Below, one piece after another: positions 46,483 through 57,642 of a stretch of 64,000 bases of DNA. Position 1 is the stretch's first letter, and every line of letters begins with the position of its first letter. The translations under genes and the position numbers were made by a program. The notes below the pieces were generated by a model that made no database searches, was not told the origin of the DNA, and was given only the letters and a program-made list of their open reading frames with translations. Origin of the DNA: Zingiber officinale (taxonomy: Eukaryota > Streptophyta > Magnoliopsida > Zingiberales > Zingiberaceae); NCBI RefSeq assembly GCF_018446385.1, contig NW_024589874.1, positions 62,001 through 126,000 of the forward strand, written 5' to 3'.

Positions 46483-47386
46483 GTTAGAATGTTTCCTTGT
46501 TTTTATCTTTCCGACACCTTGTTTTTATTCTTTTTCAACATTAAAATAGTGTTGGATAACTTCTAGATGTGTGTGTTGGGAAAATTTGTTGTTGTTATGA
46601 ATTAGTATCAATGTTCCTTAAATAGTTTAGCTGTAAATTTATCTTTCACTTTGGCTTAAAACGATGAATTCCAATATTATCTTATCCTCAATCTCTTTCT
46701 TTGTGTTGGCTAACATGAGTTCTTATCCATATTACAGAGAGAAGTGAAAATATTCTACTTGTTGACCTTCTCTCTGATTGTTTCACACAAACCTGAGAAT
46801 AAATAGTTTGATGCGGTTTTTGACTACTGAAAATGGATATACCCTTTAATTCAGTGAGAAATGTTGGATCAGAGTGAATCATCAACTTATATTTGTAGTT
46901 AAGATCTTCTCAGAGACATTTTTTAGTCTGTTTATCTCTATTATTTGGCACAATCAAAAGCCACAGTCACTAAACACTAGGAAGAACTATGTGCCTTGGT
47001 CAGTGATGGTGCAAAAAAGAGGATCATTATCATTATCATGCCTAGTAATTTCAATTAAAGTCCATGCTTCTTTTATCTTAGGTGTATGAGGTAATCAGTG
47101 AAATTATATGGAAGTGGTTTTTTTCAATTAAAGTACTAGAACTATAGACTTGTCCTCTGCTCATTTTACTTTCTTAATTTGAGAGCAAATCAGGAGAACC
47201 CTATTTAAATTTAAATAGATATCTCGTTTCATCATCGAGTGGATAGATACATAAATCTTTATGGTATTTTGTAGGTAAAGATCACTTGCATGTTTCTCAG
47301 TTTGGTGGAGAATAAGGTAAACCTTTCCATTAAAGGATCCAGAAGATTATTTTTTACTTACTGGGGTACTCCTCAATTTTCAGCAG
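46483..47386 (+). other. Intron-like sequence between captured fragments
   Basis: AT-rich, no coding segment recognised. It includes the junction from the MGDG synthase intron back to UAP56 gene sequence; its exact position is not visible. The 47270-47340 part may be a degraded exon. Confidence 0.5.
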
Positions 47387-47692
47387 TACAACATGAATGT
47401 ATTCCACAAGCTATTCTGGGAATGGATGTTATTTGTCAAGAAAAGTCTGGAATGGATAAAACGGCGGTTTTTGTACTTTCTACTCTTCAGTAAATTGAGC
47501 CAACAGCAGGCCAAGTTGCTGCACTTGTGATGTGTCATACAAGAGAATTGGCCTTCTAGGTTTGACTTTATTTTTAAAGAATGGTTTATGTTGATTTTGG
47601 TGGTTCTAGAATTTTGATTCATATTTATATTTGTGCAGATTTGCCATGAGTTTGAGCGATTCAACACGTACTTACCAGACATCAAGATTGCT
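47387..47692 (+). pseudogene. Captured UAP56-type RNA helicase, two inner exons
   Basis: The exon 47387-47559 reads [20 protein letters not shown] then [15 protein letters not shown], the Q-motif/motif I region of UAP56. The Walker A Gly is changed (GMGKT to GMDKT), and two stops (a TAA after TLQ, a TAG at the exon end) break it. The next exon, from 47639, reads ICHEFERFNTYLPDIKIA, then loses similarity at 47693 where the myosin-derived part begins. Splice borders (CAG at 47386 and 47638, GT at 47560) are kept. Confidence 0.92.
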
Positions 47693-47758
47693 TATTGTAT
47701 ACTGTACTTGTTGTCCAGTAACTTATCTTTGAACTATTAATATTATATCGTGATATAG

Positions 47759-48019
47759 GTTTTACATCAGAAACCAAAGAAGACACTGAAGGAGATAACC
47801 AAAGATTTATGCCCAGTTGAGACCACTTATAAATATTCAAAGTTTCAGTCATTTAGATTGTCAGTAACGAACTGTTTTTTTGGTTTGATTTTGTTTTCAG
47901 GTTCTTAGCATACAACAGTTATACAGAATCAGTACTATGTACTGGGATGACAAGTATGGCACGCAGAGTGTTACATCAGAGGTCTAATTTCACTTAGATA
48001 TGTTCTTAAGTTGCATTCT

Positions 48020-48056
<37 letters not shown>

Positions 48057-48657
48057 ATGCATAATTTTCATATTCACAATGGAATAGCTAAGTGTGGTAC
48101 CAACTCAGTTTGTGTGGGGACAAAATAGAGAGCAATTAAGGCACCAAGACGGGGCCAGTCTAGTGACGCAATAATGGTGTGTTTCTAGCATCTAGTAATA
48201 TTCTTGTTGACATAACCAACTGATGGAAGACAATTGGGAATATATTGGCCTATACCAAGTCTTCCATCTCATAGCTTGCCTTTGGGACAAATGGTATCAA
48301 CCTTATTTTGCAATGACTTCAAACTGTTGTGTTGCTCTTTTAGGTCTTTCCAAGTAATGACGTAGAGTTTTTTTTTTCCTTTTCAATTTTATAGATCATT
48401 TCAAGTATGAGACTTGTGATGGTCGAGGGCTCAAATAATTCTTTCTTGTTAGATGATGATTCCAGGTAGGCCTTAAACTTTTTCTTCCTCTGTTCTACAT
48501 ATTAGTTACTATAAATTAGATTTACATTCTCCTTTGATGCAGCATTCCATTTTTGGTCGATGATATCTCAAAGTCAATGACAGAAATAGATATAGCAGAT
48601 ATAGATCCATCGCCTTTCCTTTGTCAGAGTTCGGGCTTTGCATTTTTGGCATATTGA
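47759..48657 (+). pseudogene. Captured class XI myosin, last four exons (globular tail end)
   Basis: Exons at 47759-47815 (VLHQKPKKTLKEITKDLCP), 47901-47981 ([27 protein letters not shown]), 48395-48465 (IISSMRLVMVEGSNN, SFLLDDDS) and 48543-48657 (IPFLVDDISKSMTEIDIADI to a TGA). The frame is continuous across all three GT...AG introns. This is the C-terminal end of the plant myosin XI cargo-binding tail (DIL region). Motor, neck and most of the tail are absent. Myosin XI moves organelles along actin. Confidence 0.92.
48022..48053. repeat. TA dinucleotide microsatellite
   Basis: About 16 TA units in the second myosin-derived intron inside the CACTA element. Confidence 0.95.
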
Positions 48658-49659
48658 AAGTAGCAAATGTTACCCTCCTGTTTATCCACTGCTAATCCCC
48701 CTGTGCCTGTGCATAAATTTCCGCCTTCCATCCTGTCCATATCATCAAGTAAACAGGGTAGTATTATAGTAGATATAATATCATTCTTTTATGATATGAT
48801 CTACACATGCACATTATAAACAATATACAATAAGCAATGATGATATATGGTGAATTTACTTCTTTACTTATTTCTTGTTTTACTTGATGTATTATTGAGC
48901 ATCCTCATCCATATATTATAGGCCTTGGAAATTATATACAGTTATATATTGACCATAATATTAGTAATTTGATTATCAAGTTGATCTCATAGTTCGGTTG
49001 GTTCTAAAGGAAATTTATTCTTTGTCACTTTTTATACATACAAGAGTTTTGGATTGTTTAGGGGAGAGAATTACAAGTCAGAAAAGCTCAAGTTCATTAG
49101 TGGATATATACAGTTGTTTGTTTCACCTTTCTTGATCTCAATGCACACCAATCCCTTAGTTTAGGGAGGTAGTACATTTTGTTGAGTTGTTGTTACAAAT
49201 TAATCCCTTATATTTATGTGATAATTGATGAATATTTCTTTTTTTAAGCATTTCAGTTAGTCATCTTGTTACCTGATGCCCTTACTGCTTTTTCAACTAT
49301 GATTTTTTGTCTTGGTTTACTAATATATTATTTATGTGTTTTTACAGTTTACAAATCTCAAGTACTCCAGAGTTGAAATTGATGAAGTACGGATCGAGTG
49401 AGTTGAATGCATGTTAGATTACATTTGAAGTGCGGTTATACCTTGATGTGTTGTTAAAAGAATGTTCTACCTTGATTTTGATATCTATTAGCTAGCTTTT
49501 GATGTAAAAAGAATGTTTGGGTATTTTATGGATATTGTTGTAAGAAGATTATTTATATAATTTGTGAATATTTATGTATTTTATGGATATTGTTGAATGA
49601 AGAATATTTGTATAATTTGTGAATATTTGTGTTTTTTTTTATTATTGTCGGTTTTTCAT
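48658..49659 (+). other. Unassigned interior of the CACTA element
   Basis: Mostly AT-rich sequence, probably myosin 3' flank followed by other material. 49348-49401 looks like a small exon (acceptor TTTTTACAG, then FTNLKYSRVEIDEVRIE and a TGA); its source gene is not recognised. 49560-49630 has a direct repeat of TTTATGGATATTGTTG and ATAATTTGTGAATATTT. Confidence 0.5.
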
Positions 49660-51070
49660 TGTTTCGGAAATCAAATTGTTAAAAAATATCCATATTACAT
49701 CGGTTTTCCACCGCTGCCAAAACTGGTGTTATTAACATACAATATTACATCGGTTTTACACCGTTGATGAAACGGTGTCGTTAAATGATACTACACCGGT
49801 TAATAACCGATTCGAAGACCGGTGTCGTTAAGTGATACTACACCGGTTTTAAACCGATGTCTAAAATGGCAGACCTTTTACATCGGCTTCATAGACATCG
49901 GTCGAAAATGAAATAGACACCGGTGGAAAACCGATGTCTATGAGGGTTTTTGTTGTAGTGTGTGAGAAGAAGGGGAAGAAGAGATGCTTGCCGAGGTTTC
50001 CGATGTCTTGGTGATGCCTCCTTGCTCTAGAGATAGACGGAACGTCAAGAGATGGCGGCGGATGAAGCTATCAAGTTTTCCCCGAAGGGGAGAACCCTTT
50101 CCCAAGGAGAGGGGGCCAAATCCCAAACCAAAGATCCTCGAAGAATAGGGTTCTTGACCCTTTTATACCTCCTCCAAGCTGTCCAAGAAAACCAGGATTA
50201 CAGGGGTCCAGTAAACTAAGTTTTTCACCCATTAAACAAGGTTTTCTCATGATTTAACCTCAACCAAAGTTGTATCTCTTGAACTTATCTTCAATCTGAT
50301 ACTTGGATCAAGCCCTGGCTCCAACCGAGCCGAAAGTTATGGCGGTTCGAAGTTTGGTCTGCGGTCTGGGCGGAGGCCCAGTTGAACCCGCGGTTGGGAG
50401 GCACGGCCGTGCCATTTAGCATGGCCAGACAATGCTTTCTCTCTGTTGGATCTGAAGTAAAGTTGTAGATCTTGAGGTTATCTACGTTTTGGTATAAAGA
50501 ACATCCTGAAACTCCAACGGAGCGCAAAGTTATGGACAAATTACTAACGGTCTGCAATCTGCCCAGAATTCAGCACAGCCCTGTTTTGGCGTGGCACGAC
50601 CCGTGTTCTTCGTCACACGGCCATGTGGAATCCACACGGCCTCACACGACTTCTTCTCGGGTTGAGTCACATGGCTATGTGAAACTCACATGGGCGTGGC
50701 CTTTTTCTTCTCTGCCAAGGTCACACGACCGTGTGGATTCATACGACCATGACCTTTCTCTCCTCTGAATCGTTGGCACGGCTGTGTCATTTGGCACGGC
50801 CGTGTGTTGCTTGGCTATGGGGATAATGGCACGGCCGTGTGGGGGTACACGGCTGTGGCTTTCTTCGCATCGGGTGATGGCACGTCCAAGACTTGATAAT
50901 GGCACGACCCAAGCTCCTTTGTGCGTTTTTGCTACAGTGCCTCTACTTTTAGTTTATTGCTTTTATTTATTTTATGCAAGTGCTATTCTGATAGTTCGAG
51001 AACGGTAGTTTTCTTTTACTTTTGCAGGGTTATTCAACCCCTTTCTAGCCAGCCAACGTGGTCCAACAAG

Positions 51071-51082
51071 TGGTATCAGAGC
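51071..51082 (+). promoter_or_regulatory. Primer-binding site of the SIRE-like element, block B
   Basis: TGGTATCAGAGC, two bases after the LTR end, identical to 23661-23672. Confidence 0.88.
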
Positions 51083-51127
51083 CAGGACGCTTCAGGAGGA
51101 CTAATCGCTGAATGAAGCACCGAATCA

Positions 51128-51581
51128 ATGGCCGGACCAAGCATCTACCCGCCGAAATTCGAAGGGAAATTCACTAGCTGGAAAAAGCGAATGCAGGTAT
51201 TTTTTTAAAACTGAATTCGATTTATTATTAATAATGGAGTTTGGTTTTATAGCACCAGAAGGTATAGAAAAATACCAATGGACGAAAAAGGAGCAGGCCG
51301 ACTACGTGGCAAATGGCAAGGCAGAATTCCATCTGCTGAGCGTTCGTCCACCACAAGAAGTCAACCGGATCGACAACTACGGCTCAGCAAATGAACTGTG
51401 GGAAAAGTTCCTTGAGCTGCATGAAGGAACGTCCGAAGCCAAGCTAGCAAGACGGAATTTACTTCGTAACCAGCTCACCAACCTGCGACTTGAAGAAAAC
51501 AGAACAGTCGCACATCTACACTCGAATATTAAGGAAATCATCACCAGACTTTCGAATCTCGGAGAAAAGGTAAGTAACTGA
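51128..51581 (+). pseudogene. Short gag of the SIRE-like element, block B
   Basis: Starts MAGPSIYPPKFEGKFTSWKK. One extra T in the run at about 51200-51207 shifts the frame; the rest is open from 51234 (MEFGFIAPEGIEKYQW, LWEKFLELHEGTSEAKLARR, HSNIKEIITRLSNLGEK) to a TGA at 51579. Block A keeps the T-run in frame but has a stop and a later frameshift, so together the copies show a roughly 150-residue ancestral gag fragment. As in block A, no pol follows. Confidence 0.75.
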
Positions 51582-54290
51582 GATTCGCTAAGGTATTCAC
51601 AATTCATTTCCTAGAAATTGTATATAAATGAAGAATATCTTTTGTTGTGCTACTCTTGGCCGGTATTCTATACTCGATCGGTTATTTATACCCGACCAAG
51701 ACTTTACTATTATAAATATGCCAGAAACCTTGCCAGGTTGAAGACCTTTATGCTCGATCTACTTTCCATACTCGGCCGATCTATTGAGCTCGGCCGATCA
51801 TACCTTATCGACCGAGATTAATCAGTCGAGCGTATATAAACACTATTGCCCGGTAGACCTTCCCTCGGTCGGTCGTAGGCTAAGGATCGTGCGAGATTAA
51901 ATGCCTCTGTGCTCGGCCGGTCTATTGAGCTCGGTCGGTCCTACCTTATCGACCGAGATTAACCATTCGGGTGTATACAAATACTATTGCCCAGTAGACC
52001 TTCCCTTGGTCGGTCGTATGCTAAGAATCGTGTGAGACTAAATGCCTCTGGGCTCATCCGGTCTATTGAGCTCGGCCGGTCCTACCTTATCAACCGAGAT
52101 TAACCAGTCGGGCGTATGTAAGCCTTCTGGACAACTTAAGGCTAACTATTTCTACGTTCGGTCGGTCTCTTCCACTTGGCCGTTCTTTGCCTGCCAATCT
52201 CATATGCTCGGCCGGTCCATTATGTTCGATCGGTCTCTGCCTACCCAACGTGTAGCAACACTCTTACCAAGTCAAACCTTTTTCCCGTCTTCCTAATTGT
52301 TCCCTTTTTCTCTCCTACAAAGGGTCCACTTATCATAACCCATATCAGTCGATATAATTTTAATTATTTTATTTAAATTATTGTACTTGCAATTCTCTAA
52401 TTTATTAGTGAATTTTCCAAAGTAAATACTCAATGAGTGTGGGCCTTGGAGTAGGAGTCGTCACAGGCTCCGAACCAAGTAAAGCCAACTAACCAACTTG
52501 TGTCGTTGTTTTCTCTACTTGTTTTTATTTCGTTGTGTTTATCTCTGATTTTGTTTACAAAAAGTGAAAAAGCCACGAGTGCTATTCACCTCCCCCTCTA
52601 GCACGTCTCGATCCTACACTGACTGCCGATTTCACTCGAGTTTAGATTTATGTTCGAGTTATTTTATTTTTTTTGTTCTACTGCCGCTGTTTATTATTTT
52701 CTTTCCTTCATTGAATCAATGAGGTTTTGTAATAATAGTATAACTATTATCTTGTGTATATTAGTATGTTCATATGTTCATGCATACATATATGTTATTT
52801 TGTGATAATAGTATAACTGTTAGAGCTCTAACCTAGGAGGAGCTAATTTTTGAACAATTAGACTAGGAGTTGTTCCAATCATATTTTCATGTTTATTAGT
52901 TTCAAAATATGATTTCAAAAATTATAGTATTTTAATCTCATAAAGAATTTTGTTTTACTTCTTATCAAGTTGAAAAGGACTTAGCTTAAGATCTACCATA
53001 GATAACATGTTCCTATAGATCTAGGTAGCTAATATCTCATAAAATATCAATGGTATAACTTTCTTGTGTTTGTAAAACATAGAATGGTGTGAGATGTTTA
53101 GGATTACTACCTCTAAATTCTACGATGACTAAGGACTGATCATAAATGTGAAGATGGTAGTGATGGTCATCAAAGTTGTGAAGATGTGAAGTTAGGGTTC
53201 CGGTGAGTTAGAAAATCTCAAGGAATTGTCGGATCTAGATCACTATTCTTCCTCTTCATTCTCTATCACGCACCTCACTGATGGTGAAGATAATAGCCAA
53301 ACCTTCAATGGATGCAAAAATGAAGATGGACAATGTAGGAAAAGCCCTAGACCTCAATGAATGGGAAGCATCAAGCTCCGGTGGCTAGTGATTCTGGTGG
53401 AATAGTAATCTCCTCGCCCCTGTAGAAAATTAATGATCCTTTTCTCGTTACTGTAGCTTCTCATTTGAATCCCATCATATCTGAATCGATGGTCCAGAAT
53501 GTTTCAGATCTTGATCAACGAATAGATTAATTTAGATCTAGATCAAAGGCTCCAAATCTAGGCAATGGTCATGATCTACTCTCTCTTTGATTTGGATGGA
53601 CTAGATCATGATGGATGGCTTAGATTCCTTCAGATCTTAGATGAACAATTTAGATCAATAAAAATTAGTCCTCCCTAATTTCCTAAAAAATCAATTCCAT
53701 AAATTAGCACATAATTCCATAAAATAATTTAAATCATATCAAAACTCTAAAATGAATCCAAACTCATGAAATATAATATAAATGCGAATTTAAACACAAA
53801 ATCAACTAAAAAAAAATGATTATATGATCCTAAAAAATATGATAAAATGATAGTTATTAGGCAACCACCACAAATTCTATCCCAACAATTATTTTTATTA
53901 TCTAGTATCGGACTTCTACTACTTCTGCTTATATTTTGAATTTTAATCCATCTATGCTTTATTATTGTAGCAAAAAGTGGAACCTGCCACCCCAGTGGCT
54001 CCACATGGTCGGTTCCACCACTATCTATGAAGAGGTAAATTGGGAAGCTGTAGTTGGCTAATGCGAGGGAGAACTTTTCCTCGGCTTTGTCGAACTATCT
54101 GTGCTTTATTATGCTTTGACTTGAAGTTGACATATTACTTGATATGTCCTAGACTTAATTACATTTATTTATTCTTGACTTTCATTTCGATATATGATTT
54201 GAGTTTGCTTGTTTAACTATCCAATTATGGTCTAATTTAAGCTTATTATTAACCTCCTTATTTCTTTACTATATATCATATTGCTTTTTT
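51582..54290. other. Gene-free sequence collinear with 24170-26850
   Basis: Contains the tandem repeat described separately, then LTR-like and AT-rich sequence. No supported gene or RNA. It matches block A with scattered small indels. Confidence 0.5.
51770..52130 (+). repeat. Tandem repeat, 140-141-bp period, three copies (block B)
   Basis: Copies are marked by GAGCTCGG at 51786, 51927 and 52067. The unit is as in block A but with fewer internal deletions, so the 140-bp form is probably ancestral. Confidence 0.82.
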
Positions 54291-54507
54291 CTTGTCTTGC
54301 CCTTGGGGATATAGTACAGTGTAAGGGCATCACGTTGTCACCCAAGGACCAGCGATTAAATCCCCAGTAAAGACGCATTTGTATGTATTTTTCCATCAAA
54401 TGAGCGCGTAACCATGGGATGCTGGGCTTCTGGCTGCCCATCGCGAGTACTCTCGATTTACCTTAGCGACTGGTAGAAAACTTTCATGGGGCATGGCTGG
54501 TTCCTCC
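54291..54507 (+). mobile_element. tRNA-derived SINE, block B copy
   Basis: Same head and body as 26851-27064 (TATAGTACAGTGTAAGGGC, GATGCTGGGCTTCTGGCTGC), in the same flanking sequence, so it is the duplicate of that insertion. Confidence 0.72.
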
Positions 54508-57500
54508 AAATTCGATGTTACCTAATTCATTTTTTAATGTCATATTTCTTTGTACCCATTTTTTATATATAAAAAATGGGGAGAAAAAAGTGAGGTAAAA
54601 GAATTATTTCCCCAAACTTAATATTCCTTATCTGATTAAGGAGGAGCAAAATTTAAGGGGAATCATATTTTTAAATTTTTTTTTGATACATGAAAAAGGA
54701 GGAGAGAAATAAAAAAAAGTGAGATAAAAGAATTATTTTCCCAAATTAATATTCCTTATATGATTAAGGGGAGCAAAAATTAGGGGGAGACATATTTTCA
54801 ATTATTATATTCATGTATGACTGCACTAACTCTATCTTCTTTCATGCATTGAATATTAATCTAAATTTCAAACTTATTTTTGATTATTGATTACTAATTT
54901 GAATTTAGTTTTTATATCATCAAAAAGTGGGAGATTGCTTGTACTGAGTGCACAATATTTAATCTAGAGTTTTGATATACGACTAAGGTTAAAATTAGAT
55001 TAGTTATGATCTAACTAGTTGTGTCAAGTTTGTAGGTGCAGGTTACTTGATAGATATTAAAAGTCCTGGTTGTGAACCAGGAAGCGACTAAGTCATAGTG
55101 AATATAAGCATCCAAAGTCCTAATTTGGATCAAGTATGAGTTAAGTCTTGGTTGGAGACCAAACAACAAATTCCTTGCTAGATACTAGGTGAATCAAGTC
55201 CAAATGATTAAGGATTGGTAGTTAAATTTGTAACTTGGGGCTAGGTGAATCATGTCCAAGTGATTAAGGCTTGGTAGTAAAATTTCTAGCTAGGTGCTAA
55301 GTGAATTAAGTCCAGGTAGAGTCAACTAAGAGCTGAAGGCTTGGCAAACAAATATAGGTGGAAGCAATTGGGAGCTGTGGCTTGGCAACTCAATCTAAAT
55401 GAGTCGGCTGGAGGCTAAACATCTAGTTCCAACATAATTGTAACTTTACATTCTATATCATACTCATTACGTGTAACCACTATAGTGAAGCATTTTCGTC
55501 AGTTCTAGTCAACCAGATGGAGTCCGGAGGTGACTGGCTGGTATTAACTCTCAACGAAAGGATTTAACAAGGTCTAGGCGATCACACAAGTCTAGGCAAC
55601 CAGAGTGTACAGGTGACCGGAGTAGCTTCCAGGCGACCGGGGGATGGTGTTATCCACAATTAGAATAAAATGATCATGATGAAGATTGGCCTTTACCTAG
55701 GTGACCGACGGGGTGTACAAGCAACCTGAGAGCTTTGTTAACGGTATATTATTGATAGAAGTTGTGGCCATGTCAGTATTTGTATAGGCAATCAAAAAGG
55801 TTCTGAGTGACTGATGGAGTATATATAAGGAGTTTCAAAGCAGAGCTTCAACACAACTCATCTAGTATCAACACTCTTGTTTTGATACTCTAAGTTCTTC
55901 TTCTCCTTTTGTACTATGACACATTGTAACTTGTGCTTTATTTCTGATTAGCAATATCTAGAGTAACAATTTCATTAATTTTAGTGTTGCCTTATGTGTT
56001 ATTATTGTGATTTAATTTTTATATATTTTTTCTGAAAGGTTTCCCCACCTAAGAGAAATTAGAAATAAGAATCACATTTTTTATATTATTGTGTATGCTT
56101 ACTTGTGATTTGATTGATAAACTTGCATGCTAAAATTGTTAGCTTAATTTACTGCATATTTACTATTTTGTCTTACTTGATTGAATCAGTCTAAAGTTAA
56201 ATTTATTTTTGTCGTGCTAACTCTGATTGATTCAACTATTTATTTTTACTATTAGTTCATTTTTAATTTGTAACATTATTCACTCCCCTCTAGCATTGAT
56301 TTTGATCCTATATGATAGATATTTTATTACTTGTTGAAAGTCGTGCACTTGTAGATTTCGCCTATGACCAGCAAAGCCGACTCCCTTCAATACTTAAGTG
56401 AGGATAATCTTCGAAATAAAATTTACCTTCTCTAAGGGGAAGGGCTTATGCTTGAAAAGAAAGTGTCTTCCGCAAGGGAAGAGCTCTAGCAAGCTGTGAA
56501 AGCATGTGCCTTCTGTTGAGGAAGGGATATTTGGTGGAGCAAGGATGAAAAATTAGAATAGTGGTGGAGCCGATCAATTGCTACGTTGAATGGAAAATAC
56601 TCATAGAATTTGTATTCAGTAGAGAGCATGCATGGAAGAGAGAACCTTCTTCTTTGCTAACTTCCTTTATCTTATATTGGCATGAAGCTTCCTTCCACAT
56701 GGACTCCTCCATGCCTTGTCCATCATCTCATATGTGTGTTGCATTCAACTCCCTACATGGAAAGAAGTATGGTTGTTATTTTCTCTTATATTAGACAACC
56801 TCTTACACGTCTAATAAATACTAGTGAGGGTACAAATTCTCTTGCTTGCCCAGTTCGCCGACACTGTTGCCATCACCTCCCTTGGTTAACCTTCACTATA
56901 GCCATGTTTAGTTCACTGCTCACTATTTAATTAGCTCCTGGTCTAAGAATGACTAACAGCGATAATGAAGTAAAGTAGTCTGTGAAACTATAGTCCACGA
57001 GGGATATCTACAGGTGGGGATAATCTCGTAGCTTGAGGGACAACACCACCTAAGAGGATATTAGCTTGAGCAGTGTTTATAGAATTGATAAAATAAGATC
57101 ATCGAAGGAGTTACAATCTAGAGGAGACTTCAGCAAGCTAGAAGGCTTTTGCGGCCTGGGATAGTTGAGGTCCAGGGGAGAGATCTCCAAAGATAGGGAG
57201 ACTTTCACAGCCTGTGATAGTCGAGGTACAGGGGAGATATGTAAAGGCAGGGAGGCTTATGCAGCCTGGGATAGTTGAGTTCAGGAAAGATCTCTAATCC
57301 TGTCTGAGTGCAAAGTTGATGGATGCTGGGGACGTGGCGCTCCTGTTGACTGGTCGAAGACTCCAAAGACGGATCCCTTGCCGCCGTGGACCTGCAAACA
57401 CAGTGCCGAGCCAGGGAAGGATTCCCCGGTGATGGCCCTCCGACGCTGAAGTCAAACCTCTGGCAGAAAGAAAGAAAGAAGTAGAGTAGAAGCGAGAACT

Positions 57501-57642
57501 GTAGCTACAGTAGAGATGTGTGCATCCCTCCATCGGCGTCTAGGGGTCCTTATAAAGGGCTCCCCAGAGGCGCGTGCACGCTCCCCGTACACACACCTGA
57601 ATCCGAGTCAAGAAGATGTAAGAAGTTGGATGACAACACACA
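54508..57642. other. Copia 3' end, LTR-like sequence and gypsy leader, block B
   Basis: Collinear with 27065-30197. The copia polypurine tract ATCAAAAAGTGGGAGATTGC is near 54918, followed by the LTR-like stretch with TATA-like GTATATATAAGG near 55818. The GGGAGACTTTCACAGCCTG repeats lie at 57140-57290. No gene is supported. Confidence 0.5.

Larger units (their letters stand above)
44695..49960 (+). mobile_element. CACTA (En/Spm-type) transposon with captured host gene fragments
   Basis: The ends are CACTACAACAAAAAGCCTCA and, inverted, CACTACAACAAAAACCCTCA. The 3-bp target duplication TGT (44692-44694, 49961-49963) is perfect, and the uninterrupted site GATGTGAG is present at 8406 in block A. 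Subterminal regions (44720-44890, 49660-49945) are packed with ACATCGGTTTT-type repeats in both orientations, typical of CACTA elements. No transposase is seen, so it needs one in trans. The 5.3 kb holds exons of a UAP56 helicase, MGDG synthase and class XI myosin. Confidence 0.95.
43928..50933 (-). repeat. Element D LTR remnant, block B, carrying the CACTA insertion
   Basis: Own sequence is 43928-44694 and 49961-50933. It is preceded by GTCAT, the inferred D target site. It matches the left (3') LTR of D in block A more closely than the right one (for example TTTAACCTCAACCAAAG and ATGGACAAATTACTAACGG). It breaks off after GCGTTTTTGCT and joins SIRE-like LTR sequence, so the internal D region and right LTR were lost by one deletion. 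Confidence 0.8.
43195..51068 (+). repeat. SIRE-like copia 5' LTR, block B, split
   Basis: Own sequence is 43195-43927 and about 50934-51068; the rest is the D LTR remnant and the CACTA element. The start TGTTGGAATCTCAAGG follows AATAT. About 90 bp of the LTR (GTCATTGCTG through GTCAAATC in block A) is missing at the deletion junction. Confidence 0.82.
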
